Part shown: positions 9,982 to 18,897 of the stretch, piece after piece | Layout: every line of letters starts with the position of its first letter | Position numbering within the stretch: the first letter of the stretch is position 1 | Source: Candidatus Treponema equifaecale | GTDB lineage: Bacteria; Spirochaetota; Spirochaetia; Treponematales; Treponemataceae | DNA length: 64,000 nt | Direction: 5' to 3' | NCBI GenBank assembly: GCA_018064905.1 | Contig: JAGHUJ010000023.1 | Span: 1 to 64,000 of the forward strand | Translations under genes and position numbers: made by a program | Notes under the pieces: model-generated | What the model was told of the DNA's origin: nothing | Database searches by the model: none | The model's input: the letters and a program-made list of their open reading frames with translations, nothing else

Positions 9982-11536
9982 CAACAATTCAAATAAATTT
10001 TTCATTGATCAGCACGGTTGTGCAAAAAATCAGGTTGATGGTGAGCTTCTGGTTGCTCATCTTGTGGCAAAAAACTGGACTCAGACCTTTGAACCTTCTG
10101 AGGCTGATCTGATTATTGTAAATTCCTGCGGCTTTATTGAATCTGCAAAAACAGAAAGCCTTGATGCAGTAATGTCTGCCCGTCAGATGTATCCAAAGGC
10201 CAAGATTCTGCTGGCCGGATGTCTGGCTCAGCGTTATGCAAATGAACTTAAGGACAATCTTGAAGAAGCTGACGGATTCTTTGGAAACGGAGACTTGGAC
10301 CAGCTTTACAAAGTGGTTGAGCCGTTGATGAAGGGTGAGAGACCTGTGCTTGTTCCTGAGCAGAAGGGTGTTTGTGGTGGAAACCGAAACATGCTTTTGA
10401 ATTTTCCTGGAACTGCCTTTGTCAAAATCACTGAAGGCTGCAATAATCGCTGTTCATTCTGTGCTATTCCTATTATTCGTGGTGAGCTTAGAAGCCGTCC
10501 TGCACAGGAAATAATTGACGAAATAAAACTGTTGATTTCTCAGGGTGTTTACGAGCTGAATTTGATTGGTCAGGATCTGGCGGCTTATGGTACAGGTCGT
10601 GAGGACAATGTTTTTGGAACCGGAAGAACATATCTTCCAAAGGGAACTCCTGGGGATTTGTCTGTTGAAGGCGGAAGCAATTTAATCGGTAACTCAATGG
10701 ATGAAGATTCTTCAAATGCTTCTGAGCCTGCAAAAATGACCAGCGGATTGGCACAGCTTTTAAAACAGATTTCTGCCCTTGAAGGTACTTTCAGATTGCG
10801 CCTGCTTTATATACATCCGGATCATTTTAATGAAGATATTCTTCCTGTAATGAAAGCTGACGAACGCTTTGTTCCATATTTTGACATTCCGTTCCAGAGC
10901 GGTGACGATGATACAATTCTTGCAATGCATCGTGTTGGATGCCAGAAAAAATACAAGGCGTTGATTGATTTGATTCGTTCATACTTTCCTGAAACTGCCA
11001 TTCGAACAACATTTATGGCAGGTTTTCCAGGAGAAAGCGATGCCGCTGCTGAAAATACCCGCAACTTCCTTAAAGAAATCTGCACTGACTGGAGCGGCTG
11101 CTTCTCATATTCAAAAGAAGACGATACTCCGGCCTATGATTTTAAAAAGCAGGTTCCTCATAAGACCGCGGAAAAACGAGCTGCTGAGCTGGTTTTGATT
11201 CAATCAGAAATTACCAAAGAAAGACTTAAGCTCCGTTGCAGTAAAGAATACGACATCCTCATTGAAGAAGTGCTTTCAGAAGGTGAGGAGAATCCGGACG
11301 AAGGACTTGCAATTGGTCGTGCATGGTTTCAGGCTCCTGAAGTTGACGGCAGCGTAGTTGTCCGCTATGACCGTTCTGTTCAATCTGAGGTGGATGCTGT
11401 AAAAACCGGACGGCTGGTTCGAGTAAAGATTGTTTCCAGCGGAGATGTTGATTTAAACGGAGACTTTGTTTGTGATTCACCGCTGAACAAAGGAATTTTG
11501 AAAAATTCGTTGAAATTTGCACAGAATGAGATATAG
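9974..11536 (+). CDS. rimO: Ribosomal protein S12 methylthiotransferase RimO
   Basis: RimO is a radical-SAM enzyme that adds a methylthio group to an Asp of ribosomal protein S12. The N-terminal UPF0004 domain supplies cluster cysteines (DQHGCAKN, VNSCGF, LAGCLAQR), the radical-SAM motif is CNNRCSFC (about residue 156-163), and a TRAM domain ends the protein. The TTG start at 9974 overlaps the rodZ-like stop by 8 bp and gives the expected N-terminus. At 520 residues it is longer than the usual 430-440: an extra Gly/Ser/Asn-rich loop of about 45 residues lies between 'LIGQDLAAYG' and 'GLAQLLKQI' (roughly residues 205-255). Confidence 0.95.
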   Translation: MTNNNSNKFFIDQHGCAKNQVDGELLVAHLVAKNWTQTFEPSEADLIIVNSCGFIESAKTESLDAVMSARQMYPKAKILLAGCLAQRYANELKDNLEEADGFFGNGDLDQLYKVVEPLMKGERPVLVPEQKGVCGGNRNMLLNFPGTAFVKITEGCNNRCSFCAIPIIRGELRSRPAQEIIDEIKLLISQGVYELNLIGQDLAAYGTGREDNVFGTGRTYLPKGTPGDLSVEGGSNLIGNSMDEDSSNASEPAKMTSGLAQLLKQISALEGTFRLRLLYIHPDHFNEDILPVMKADERFVPYFDIPFQSGDDDTILAMHRVGCQKKYKALIDLIRSYFPETAIRTTFMAGFPGESDAAAENTRNFLKEICTDWSGCFSYSKEDDTPAYDFKKQVPHKTAEKRAAELVLIQSEITKERLKLRCSKEYDILIEEVLSEGEENPDEGLAIGRAWFQAPEVDGSVVVRYDRSVQSEVDAVKTGRLVRVKIVSSGDVDLNGDFVCDSPLNKGILKNSLKFAQNEI

Positions 11537-11537
11537 T
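11510..11537 (+). promoter_or_regulatory. Sigma-70-type promoter for the GGDEF gene, inside rimO end
   Basis: TTGAAA (11510-11515), 16-bp spacer, TATAGT (11532-11537). The ATG at 11545 follows the -10 box after only 7 nt, so the transcript would be leaderless or nearly so. Confidence 0.6.
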
Positions 11538-11544
11538 TTAAACT

Positions 11545-12594
11545 ATGGAAAATTCCTCTGGCAAAAAATTAGATTCTCTTACAGGACTGTTTGACCGCAC
11601 AGAAATTGAATCTCATGTGGTTTCTCTTATAAAAAAGAATGTTCCATTTGTGTTTGCCGTCATCGACATTGACAATTTTAAGAACGTTAACGACGGCTAT
11701 GGACATACTGTTGGTGACCAGGTAATTAAAGTCATAGCAAAAAAACTTAAGTCCGGTGTAGGCGACAGAGGAATGGTTGGCAGGTTCGGTGGAGATGAAT
11801 TCATCGTTGTTGCTGAAAATATCACAGAATACGATGACTCCTGGAAATTCTGCCGTAGTATTTTTGATCATATAAACGGCGTTGAAATTGAAAATTATCC
11901 TGGCCTTTTTATTACTGTTACTTTGGGACTTTCAAGATTTCCTTGTGATGCCAGCACTTATGACGAAATTTTTGAGACTGCTGACAAGGCTCTTTACAGA
12001 GGAAAGATAAAGGGAAGAAGCTGTTTTATCATCTATCTTGCAGAAAAACACAAGGACATAAAGCTTTTATCCAGCAAGGATACTTCTATAAATTCAATGC
12101 AGCGGCACGCTGATATTTTTTCCAGCCTGAACAATGCGAAAACCTTCTCTCGTGGAATAAAGGCTTTGTTCAAGAACCTGTGTGTTTCGCTGATGATTGA
12201 CCACATCTGTATTCAGGCGGATGACAAACTGTATTTTAATGAAACTTATGCCCTTGCAAAATCAAAGAAATTTGCTCCATTTGATGAAAAGCTTATAAAA
12301 GAGAATTTAAATCCTTCCAACGGAATTTTCTTCGTAAACGACATTTCAAAACTTGAATATCTTAAAGGAAAACCTCTGGCAGTGGAATGTGAGCAGCAGA
12401 ATATTCTTTCAATGTTTTTTGCAAAAATTGCTTACGGAAAAGAATTTTATGGCTATTTGAGAGCTGATTCAGAAACTGCTGTCCGAATTTGGCAGAACAA
12501 GGATATGGATTTGCTTTTGACTGCGGCTTCACTTATTGCAACAAAACTCCACTATGAAAAAGTTTCCTTTGAAGAAATGACAAAAGGGAACTGA
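11545..12594 (+). CDS. Diguanylate cyclase (GGDEF) with C-terminal GAF-like domain
   Basis: The product makes c-di-GMP from two GTP. The GGDEF domain occupies about residues 1-170: 'DSLTGLFDR', the metal/guanine block 'FAVIDIDNFKNVNDGYGHTVGDQ' and an intact active loop RFGGDEF. The autoinhibitory RxxD I-site that normally precedes the loop is missing (the corresponding residues are Gly and Gly). The C-terminal ~160 residues (FSRGIKALFKNLCVSLMIDH ... LLLTAASLIATKLHYEK) resemble a GAF sensor. No membrane helix is present, so it is cytosolic. An unusual order places the catalytic domain first. The partner in this window is the PilZ protein at 54.7-55.7 kb. Confidence 0.9.
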   Translation: MENSSGKKLDSLTGLFDRTEIESHVVSLIKKNVPFVFAVIDIDNFKNVNDGYGHTVGDQVIKVIAKKLKSGVGDRGMVGRFGGDEFIVVAENITEYDDSWKFCRSIFDHINGVEIENYPGLFITVTLGLSRFPCDASTYDEIFETADKALYRGKIKGRSCFIIYLAEKHKDIKLLSSKDTSINSMQRHADIFSSLNNAKTFSRGIKALFKNLCVSLMIDHICIQADDKLYFNETYALAKSKKFAPFDEKLIKENLNPSNGIFFVNDISKLEYLKGKPLAVECEQQNILSMFFAKIAYGKEFYGYLRADSETAVRIWQNKDMDLLLTAASLIATKLHYEKVSFEEMTKGN

Positions 12595-12600
12595 GTTTTT

Positions 12601-15042
12601 ATGCCTGAAAATTTTACAACTGATTCAATTACAACAAATGAACCTGACATTTTTGACATAATGGCAGGAGCTTCTCCACAGACTCAAAGCTATCTTGATG
12701 TTCTTAATGAAGAGCAGCTGGAAGCCGTTACTCATTCTGGTTCGCCTCTTTTGATTCTGGCTGGTGCCGGTTCTGGAAAGACCCGTGTAATCACCACAAA
12801 AATTGCCTATCTTATTGCTGAAAAAAACATAGATCCCTACCAGATTCTTGCCGTGACTTTTACAAAAAAAGCCGCAAATGAAATGCATGAGCGTGCCATT
12901 GCTCTTGATGCACGTGCCCAATATTCACAGATAAGGACTTTTCACTCATTTGGTGCCTGGTTTCTTCGTCTTAATGCACAGGCTGCCGGAATTGATCCAA
13001 ATTTTACTGTTTACGATGATGATGACTGCGTTACATTGATTCAGAAGGCAATGCCAAAGCTTACAAAACAGCAGGTAAGTCATTTTGCTCACGAAATTTC
13101 TCTGGCTAAGGATTATTGTTATCTTCCTGATTCTCCAAAGCTTGATGAAATTGACTCTGATCCTGAATTCCGTGAGGTTTATGAGGCCTATACAAAGCGT
13201 CTTCGTGAAACTGGAAATGTGGATTTTGGTGATCTGATTATGCTGCCTTATCTTGTGCTTCATAACGACGAATATGTTCGAATGCGGCTTTTCAATCGTT
13301 TTCGGGTCATTATGGTGGACGAATATCAGGACTCCAACGTGGCTCAGTTTCTTTTGCTGCAGGAATTGTGCGGTGCCAAGTACGGAATGGCGGCTTCTCC
13401 AGAAAATCCTGATGGGATTTATGTCTGCGTTGTTGGTGATGATGACGAGTCGATTTATAAATTCCGTGGGGCTGAAATTCAGAACATTCTTACGTTTAAG
13501 GACAAGTTTCCGGGAACAAAAATTATCCGTCTTGAAAAAAATTACCGTTCCACAGAGCAGATTCTGAGCATTGCTGACGATGTTGTCCGCAACAATGAAG
13601 GCCGTCTTGGAAAAACGCTGAGTGCTGAACGGGGACAGGGAAAACAGCCGGTTCTGGCCTTCCTTCCAAATCAGGATGAAGAGGCGAATTTCTGTGCCGA
13701 CCTTATTAAGCTTGCCCATGAGCACGGCTGTCCTTACAGTGACTGGGCCATATTATATAGAACAAATGCTCAGTCTTTGACATTTGAATCAACTTTCCTC
13801 CATAGAAAAATTCCTTATCAGGTGGTGGGTTCCCTTAAATTCTATGAGCGTGAGGAAATCAAGGACATTCTGGCCTATCTTTCGCTGCTTGCAAATCCCC
13901 GTGATGAAATTGCCTTTAGAAGAATCGTGAACAAGCCGACCCGCGGAATTGGTGCTACAACTCAGGAAAAATTGATTGCGGCCGCAAGAGAAAACATTGT
14001 AACTGCCGCTGATTATAATCTTCTGGAAGCCTGCAAAAAGAGCGCAGCTTCTCTTTCAAAAAAAGCGAAGGAAGGAATTGAAAAATTTACAGAAGCCTTT
14101 GATGAATTCAAGGACAAGCTAGGGATTGGAGCTGCGCGAAGCGTTGCAGAGGAGGTGGTTGAGCCTGTCGAAACCTCCGCAGCTGCAATGAAGGCGATAG
14201 CCGGAACAGCGGAAAGCCCGACGGCGACAGCCGTAGCTCCCGAAAAAGAAAAACTTCCTGGTGAAATTTCTGTAAAACTTTCTGAACTTATTGAGCTTAT
14301 TTCTGAAAAATCCGGAATTAAAAATTACCATGAGACTCAGGATGAAGTTTCGGGAACTCAGCGTGTGGCAAACCTTCAGGAACTGGCAAATTCTGCGGTG
14401 CTTTACGAATGTTCCAGGGAAGGACTTTTGGAATTTCTGGACCACATTGAGCTGGACAGAACTTTGGAAAATCCGGATGAAGAAACTGACGACAACCGCG
14501 TAACTTTGATTACTCTTCACAACACAAAAGGTCTGGAATTCAACAGGGTGATTATGACCGGAATGGAGCTTGGAATTTTCCCACGGCAGGACAAGACAGG
14601 TTCAGATCTGGAGGAAGAACGCAGACTTTGCTATGTTGGAATCACCCGCGCAAAAAATGAGCTTTATATGACCAACTGTTCCGTGAGAAGAATGTACGGA
14701 AGAACTGAATTCATGGCGGTAAGTCCATTTTTGCTGGAAATTGACAGTGAAAAGCTAAAGACAATCGGACACGCTCCTGCCAGCTTTAGAAGAAGTTCAT
14801 TTAGGGGCGGGGATTATGGAGAGCGTGGATTGAGCCATCCTGATACGGAAAGCGACCCGATCAAGAAAAAATATTCAAAGGGAACAAAGGTTTTCCACGA
14901 CGATTACGGTTACGGAATAATCAGTTTTTCTGAAGAAAATGAAGAAGGGGAATATTGCATTACTGTAAGCTTTGAAAATTCCGGAAAGAAAAAATTCATT
15001 CCGAAATATCAAAGCCACAGTTTAATGGTAATAAAAGATTAA
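12601..15042 (+). CDS. pcrA: PcrA/UvrD-type superfamily 1 DNA helicase carrying an inserted repeat
   Basis: A 3'-5' helicase of DNA repair and replication. Motifs: Q-motif 'LNEEQLEAV', Walker A AGAGSGKT, 'VDEYQDSN' (motif II), 'VGDDDESIYKFRGA' (III), and 'YVGITRAKNELY' (VI). The C-terminal 'KGTKVFHDDYGYGIISFSEE' is the Tudor-like tail found in PcrA, which binds RNA polymerase. Length 813 exceeds the usual 720-770. The excess includes residues about 507-546, encoded by a 120-bp palindromic repeat (14118-14237) inserted in frame inside the 2B regulatory subdomain, encoding an Ala/Glu/Val/Thr-rich linker containing VEPVET. The core motifs are untouched, so the enzyme is probably active. Confidence 0.93.
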   Translation: MPENFTTDSITTNEPDIFDIMAGASPQTQSYLDVLNEEQLEAVTHSGSPLLILAGAGSGKTRVITTKIAYLIAEKNIDPYQILAVTFTKKAANEMHERAIALDARAQYSQIRTFHSFGAWFLRLNAQAAGIDPNFTVYDDDDCVTLIQKAMPKLTKQQVSHFAHEISLAKDYCYLPDSPKLDEIDSDPEFREVYEAYTKRLRETGNVDFGDLIMLPYLVLHNDEYVRMRLFNRFRVIMVDEYQDSNVAQFLLLQELCGAKYGMAASPENPDGIYVCVVGDDDESIYKFRGAEIQNILTFKDKFPGTKIIRLEKNYRSTEQILSIADDVVRNNEGRLGKTLSAERGQGKQPVLAFLPNQDEEANFCADLIKLAHEHGCPYSDWAILYRTNAQSLTFESTFLHRKIPYQVVGSLKFYEREEIKDILAYLSLLANPRDEIAFRRIVNKPTRGIGATTQEKLIAAARENIVTAADYNLLEACKKSAASLSKKAKEGIEKFTEAFDEFKDKLGIGAARSVAEEVVEPVETSAAAMKAIAGTAESPTATAVAPEKEKLPGEISVKLSELIELISEKSGIKNYHETQDEVSGTQRVANLQELANSAVLYECSREGLLEFLDHIELDRTLENPDEETDDNRVTLITLHNTKGLEFNRVIMTGMELGIFPRQDKTGSDLEEERRLCYVGITRAKNELYMTNCSVRRMYGRTEFMAVSPFLLEIDSEKLKTIGHAPASFRRSSFRGGDYGERGLSHPDTESDPIKKKYSKGTKVFHDDYGYGIISFSEENEEGEYCITVSFENSGKKKFIPKYQSHSLMVIKD
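14118..14237 (+). repeat. In-frame palindromic repeat element inside pcrA
   Basis: 120 bp (40 codons) bounded by GCTA and TAGC. The centre is GGTGGTTGAGCCTGTCGAAA (from 14154), the core found also at 32305-32329 and 51045-51069. Read in reverse it aligns along its whole length with the intergenic element at 50982-51109: shared blocks include GCCGTCGGGCTTTCCGC, TTCCGGCT, GCCTTCA, TTTCGACA and AATCCCTA in the same order and spacing. Confidence 0.88.
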
Positions 15043-15044
15043 GC

Positions 15045-15184
15045 CTTCTTGCTCTGTCACCGCAGTGGTTGAGACTTCTTGCTCTGTCACCGCAGCGGTT
15101 GAGTCTTTTTGCTCTGTCACCTCGACCGTAGTGGAGAGGTCTATAAATATAGATTTCTCCACGCACTTCGTTTGGTCGAAATGA
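15045..15184. repeat. Tandem arm repeat plus large palindrome between convergent genes
   Basis: A 30-bp unit beginning CTTCTTGCTCTGTCACC is repeated 2.5 times (starts 15045, 15075, 15105). It runs into a large imperfect palindrome (15116-15184) of the GTCACCTCGAC...GGAGAGGTCTATA form, closing with GGTCGAAATGAC. It sits between the convergent pcrA and nhaC-like genes and could form a hairpin acting as terminator in both directions. Confidence 0.85.
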
Positions 15185-15193
15185 CGGCAGTTT

Positions 15194-16738
15194 TTACTGA
15201 GCCTTTTTAGCCTGCAGTTTTTTCATTACGAACAGGAAGCCGATCATCAGTGCTGTTCCCAGAATCAGTGAGGCTGCTGCATTTTTTACAAAGCCTGCAA
15301 AGATGTATGTCACAAAGGAAATTACCGCACAGCTTAAGGCGTATGGAAGCTGGGTTGAAACGTGATTTACGTGATCACATTGTGCACCGGCACTGGCCAT
15401 GATTGTTGTGTCTGAAATTGGTGAAATATGGTCACCGCAAACAGCACCTGCCATACAAGCTGAAATTGAGATTATGCGCAGAGGATTGTCTGCTTCCGGG
15501 AAAACTGCGATACAGATTGGAATAAGAATTCCGAATGTACCCCATGAAGTTCCTGTTGCAAAAGCAAGAAAACCGGCGATTACAAAGATGATTGCTGGAA
15601 GTAGACTCTGCAATGATGAAGCGCTTCCGCTTACAACTCCTGCAACAAATTCCTTGGCACCAAGACTGTCTGTCATTCCTTTTAGAGTCCATGCAAGGCT
15701 TAGAATCAGGATTGCAGGAACCATAGCTTTGAATCCGTCTGGAACACACAGCATTGCGCCTTTGAATGAAATTACTCTTCGGACAACATAAATTCCAACT
15801 GTAATTACAAGGGCTGCAAAGGAACCAAGCACAAGACCAACTGAAGCATCACTGTTGGCAAATGCATCGATAAAGTTCAAATAGGTTTCGTTTGCAACCA
15901 TCTGTCCTTCAACTTCGCCTTCTACAAGTTTTGTAAAGAATCCGCCTGAATAAATCATTCCCAGTGTACACATTACGATAAGAACTGCGATTGGAAGAAT
16001 AAGGTCAATTACTCCGCCTTTTCCGTTTGTCTTATCATCCAGATCAAGTTCCTTCTCGCTCATCATCTGCAATGCCTTTTCGTATTTTGACATTGTTCCG
16101 TATTCAAGACGAAGGAAAACCATGCAGAGCATCATTACAATGGTAAGAAGCGCATAGAAATTATATGGAATTGCCTTGCAGAAAAGTGCCAGCCCGTTTT
16201 CGCCTTCTGTTACAAATCCAGAAACTGCTGCTGCCCATGATGAAATTGGAGCTATGATGCAGACTGGAGCTGCCGTTGCGTCGATAAGATATGCCAGCTT
16301 TTCACGGGAAATGCCGTATTTGTCTGTTACTGGGCGCATAACTGAACCAACGGTAAGGCAGTTGAAATAGTCATCGATAAAAATCATGACTCCAAGAAAA
16401 ATTGTTGCAAACTGTGCACCAACCTTGGTTTTGATGTGGCTTCTTGCCCAGCGTCCGAATGCAGCAGAACCGCCGGCCTTGTTCATCAAAGCAACCATAA
16501 TTCCAAGAACTACAAGGAACACCAGAATACCTGCATTGTAGGCATCTGAAACCTGTGTGATGAGTCCGTCGCTGAACACATGGTTCAAAAATCCTGCAAA
16601 ACCTGCTCCTGCATCAACAGCATAGAAAATGCCGCCAAGAACAATTCCAACAAAAAGGGAAGAATAAACTTCCTTTGAAATCAACGCCAGTGCAATGGCT
16701 ACGATGGCTGGTACAAGAGACCAAAAACTTCCGACCAT
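15194..16738 (-). CDS. NhaC-family Na+/H+ antiporter
   Basis: A 514-residue integral membrane protein with about 11-12 hydrophobic segments. Blocks typical of the NhaC family are visible: 'FWSLVPAIVAIALALISKEVYSSLFVGIVLG', 'IFIDDYFNCLTVGSVMRPVTDKYGISREKLAYLIDATAAPVCIIAPISSWAA' and 'GTSWGTFGILIPI...GDHISPISDTTIMASAGAQCDHVNHVSTQLPYA'. These proteins exchange Na+ (or an organic substrate) for protons across the inner membrane; the exact ion is not deducible. It follows a small gene by 3 bp and is probably co-transcribed with it. Its 3' end faces pcrA across a palindromic repeat. Confidence 0.9.
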   Translation of the reverse strand: MVGSFWSLVPAIVAIALALISKEVYSSLFVGIVLGGIFYAVDAGAGFAGFLNHVFSDGLITQVSDAYNAGILVFLVVLGIMVALMNKAGGSAAFGRWARSHIKTKVGAQFATIFLGVMIFIDDYFNCLTVGSVMRPVTDKYGISREKLAYLIDATAAPVCIIAPISSWAAAVSGFVTEGENGLALFCKAIPYNFYALLTIVMMLCMVFLRLEYGTMSKYEKALQMMSEKELDLDDKTNGKGGVIDLILPIAVLIVMCTLGMIYSGGFFTKLVEGEVEGQMVANETYLNFIDAFANSDASVGLVLGSFAALVITVGIYVVRRVISFKGAMLCVPDGFKAMVPAILILSLAWTLKGMTDSLGAKEFVAGVVSGSASSLQSLLPAIIFVIAGFLAFATGTSWGTFGILIPICIAVFPEADNPLRIISISACMAGAVCGDHISPISDTTIMASAGAQCDHVNHVSTQLPYALSCAVISFVTYIFAGFVKNAAASLILGTALMIGFLFVMKKLQAKKAQ

Positions 16739-16741
16739 TTT

Positions 16742-16915
16742 TTATTTTTCCTCCGATTCAGAAAGTTTTGTAAAATCAGCCTTAAGCGGTTCCTTAATTC
16801 CGTCGCTTTCCAGCTTTTCTATTACCTTGATTGCATAGTCCAGCTCTTCCAGCTGGGTTGAGGCACAGTAAGTTTTTATTGTCTTCAGTGCCTTGATGAC
16901 TTTTTCATTATTCAT
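16742..16915 (-). CDS. Small hypothetical protein upstream of the antiporter
   Basis: A 57-residue, soluble, helical, charged protein (NNEKVIKALKTIKTYCASTQLEELDYAIKVIEKL). The second of two in-frame ATGs is chosen (16915): GGAGG lies 5 nt before it, and the first ATG (16927) overlaps that Shine-Dalgarno. It ends 3 bp before the NhaC-family start and may be translated with it. I do not recognise a family. A small modulator of the transporter is only a guess from position. Confidence 0.7.
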   Translation of the reverse strand: MNNEKVIKALKTIKTYCASTQLEELDYAIKVIEKLESDGIKEPLKADFTKLSESEEK

Positions 16916-16931
16916 AGCATCCTCCATTTTT

Positions 16932-16964
16932 TTTAGTCATTTCGTTTCGCTCGAAGTGACTAAA
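16932..16964. repeat. Short palindrome of the GTCA...TGAC repeat family
   Basis: TTTAGTCATTTCG (16932-16944) pairs with CGAAGTGACTAAA (16952-16964) with one G:T. It lies in the short region between the divergent small minus-strand gene and gatC. Confidence 0.75.
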
Positions 16965-17031
16965 GTTTTTTCTATTTTATTTTACCACGCTTTTGTAGAT
17001 TTCAGTTGAAAAATTCGCTAAAATAAAAATT

Positions 17032-17340
17032 ATGAGTGAACACAAAACAGTAGACGAGACAACTCTCGAAAATCTTCTGTATCTTTCTCGCCTTTCTCCA
17101 GAAAGTACAGACATGGCAACATTGAAAAAGCAGGTAGACGAAATTGTAGGCTACTTTGACATTCTTTCAAAATATGATGATTCAGAAAATCCATACGATG
17201 CATATCCTTCAACAGAGGCAGAAAAGCTTCGTGAAGACAACATTGTGGCAGGTCTGGATATTCCTGACGTTAAGAAAGTAACAGACAAATTCATGGACGG
17301 TTATTTCCAGGTTCCAAAAGTTCTTGGTGAAGGGGCGTAA
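17032..17340 (+). CDS. gatC: Asp/Glu-tRNA amidotransferase subunit C
   Basis: GatC is the small subunit that stabilises GatA on GatB in the complex that converts Glu-tRNA(Gln) to Gln-tRNA(Gln) (and Asp-tRNA(Asn) to Asn-tRNA(Asn)). The 102-residue product has the family pattern 'ENLLYLSRLSPES...LKKQVDEIVGYFDILSKYD' and the C-terminal 'LREDNIVAGLD...DGYFQVPKVLGEG'. A TAAAAT box ends 7 nt before the ATG, so the message may be nearly leaderless, though no good -35 box is seen. It is 2 bp from gatA and clearly in one operon with it. Confidence 0.93.
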   Translation: MSEHKTVDETTLENLLYLSRLSPESTDMATLKKQVDEIVGYFDILSKYDDSENPYDAYPSTEAEKLREDNIVAGLDIPDVKKVTDKFMDGYFQVPKVLGEGA

Positions 17341-17342
17341 TT

Positions 17343-18845
17343 ATGTTTTACACAATATCAGAAACAGTTGAAGCTCTTAAATCAGGAAAAACTACTTCTG
17401 TAGAACTGGTAAAATCTTCAATCGATACTTTTGAAAATGACAAAAAATCAGAAAAGCCCCTCAATGCTTTTCTTGAAATTTATGACGATGTTCTGGAGCT
17501 GGCAAAGACTTGTGATGAAAAAATTGCTGCTGCCCGTGCTGACGGTTCAATCGAAAAGCTTTATGAAGCGCAGCCATTGTTCGGACTTCCATTTGCAAAC
17601 AAGGACAATATTTCAGTTCGTGGAAAAAAGCTTACCTGTTCTTCAAAAATCCTTGAAGGCTACGTGGCTCCATACAATGCAACTGTAATCAACCGTCTCG
17701 TAGAAGCTGGTGCAATTCCACTTGGCCGCTGTAATCAGGACGAATTTGCCATGGGTTCATCAACTGAATATTCTGTTTACGGTCCAACACGAAACCCAAT
17801 CAACCGTGACTATGTTTCCGGCGGTTCTTCCGGCGGTTCTTCTGCTGCAGTTGCCGCAAACCAGGCTCTTTTTGGTCTTGGTACTGAAACTGGTGGTTCT
17901 GTTCGTTTGCCTGCTTCTTACTGCGGTGTTTACGGTCTTAAACCAACTTATGGCGTTCTTTCACGCTGGGGTGTTGTAGCTTATGGTTCTTCACTTGATC
18001 AGGTTGGTATTCTTGGACATACCCCTGCAGATATTGCCACACCTCTTTCAGTAATGTGCGGAACTGATTTCTATGATGATACTTCCGCAGACCTTCCTGA
18101 AAGTTCTTCTCTTAAAAATCTTGAAGCTTACAAGGATTTTGCATCACTTAAAATTGCTGTTCCAAAGCAGTTTGAGGAAGCAAAAGGTCTTGATGAAGAT
18201 GTACGCAAGGTGTTTGAAGATGTTAAGGCCTGGTTCACTTCAAAAGGTGCAAAGATTGAGTCTGTTGACCTTCCGATTCTTGACGCATCAATCGCTTCAT
18301 ATTATGTAATTGCACTTTCAGAAGCTGCATCAAACCTTAGCCGCTTTGACGGAATCCGTTATGGTGCGCGTGAAGACAATGGCAAAGGCTATGACCAGCT
18401 TTATGTTGATACTCGTTCTAACGGTTTTGGTCCTGAGGTTAAACGCCGAATTATCATCGGTAACTATGTTCTTTCTGAGCAGTTCTCTGGCACAACCTAC
18501 AAAAAGGGTATGTCCGTTCGCGCACGCATTCAGAGAGAAGTTGCCGCATTGTTTGAGAACTACGATTTGATTCTGTGTCCAACTTGTCCAACTGCCGCAT
18601 TCAAACTTGGTGAAAAATACGATGATCCAATGGCTATGTACCTTTCGGATCTCTACACTGTATTCGTAAACCTTGCACGCATTCCTTCAATTTCTGTTCC
18701 TGCTGGCTTCACTTCTGATGCAAACGGAAAGATGCCTGTTGGTATTCAGTTTGCTGGAAAAATGTTCAGCGAGGCAAAGATTCTTCAGCTTGCTCAGGCT
18801 TGGGAAGAAGACCACGCAGGTTGTGGCGTTCCTGTAAAAAAATAG
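17343..18845 (+). CDS. gatA: Glu-tRNA(Gln) amidotransferase subunit A
   Basis: GatA is the amidase that releases ammonia from glutamine for the transamidation reaction. The 500-residue product contains the amidase signature with the Ser-cisSer-Lys triad: Lys in 'PFANKDNISV', and serines in 'GGSSGGSSAAVAANQALF' and 'GTETGGSVRLPASYCG'. Length is normal for the family. It starts 2 bp after gatC. The third subunit gene, gatB, is not adjacent but 1.3 kb downstream on the same strand, separated by repeats and one unrelated gene. Confidence 0.96.
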   Translation: MFYTISETVEALKSGKTTSVELVKSSIDTFENDKKSEKPLNAFLEIYDDVLELAKTCDEKIAAARADGSIEKLYEAQPLFGLPFANKDNISVRGKKLTCSSKILEGYVAPYNATVINRLVEAGAIPLGRCNQDEFAMGSSTEYSVYGPTRNPINRDYVSGGSSGGSSAAVAANQALFGLGTETGGSVRLPASYCGVYGLKPTYGVLSRWGVVAYGSSLDQVGILGHTPADIATPLSVMCGTDFYDDTSADLPESSSLKNLEAYKDFASLKIAVPKQFEEAKGLDEDVRKVFEDVKAWFTSKGAKIESVDLPILDASIASYYVIALSEAASNLSRFDGIRYGAREDNGKGYDQLYVDTRSNGFGPEVKRRIIIGNYVLSEQFSGTTYKKGMSVRARIQREVAALFENYDLILCPTCPTAAFKLGEKYDDPMAMYLSDLYTVFVNLARIPSISVPAGFTSDANGKMPVGIQFAGKMFSEAKILQLAQAWEEDHAGCGVPVKK

Positions 18846-18897
18846 GTAATAGTGACTGGGGCTTGCGCCGATTGAGCCTGTCTGCATTAGTTGTTTT

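Noticed and set aside
10585-10745. RimO loop as another palindromic insert
   Set aside because: The DNA has no inverted arms, no GGTGGTT/TCGAC core and no AATCCCTA end motif.
12946-13725. Long minus-strand open frame under pcrA
   Set aside because: Composition is that of a frame shadow of the helicase gene: no start signal, odd Asn/Phe/His-rich protein and no domain.
15116-15184. Ordinary terminator between pcrA and nhaC-like genes
   Set aside because: The hairpin could terminate, but there is no clean T run and the same sequence occurs as a dispersed repeat, so I list it as a repeat.
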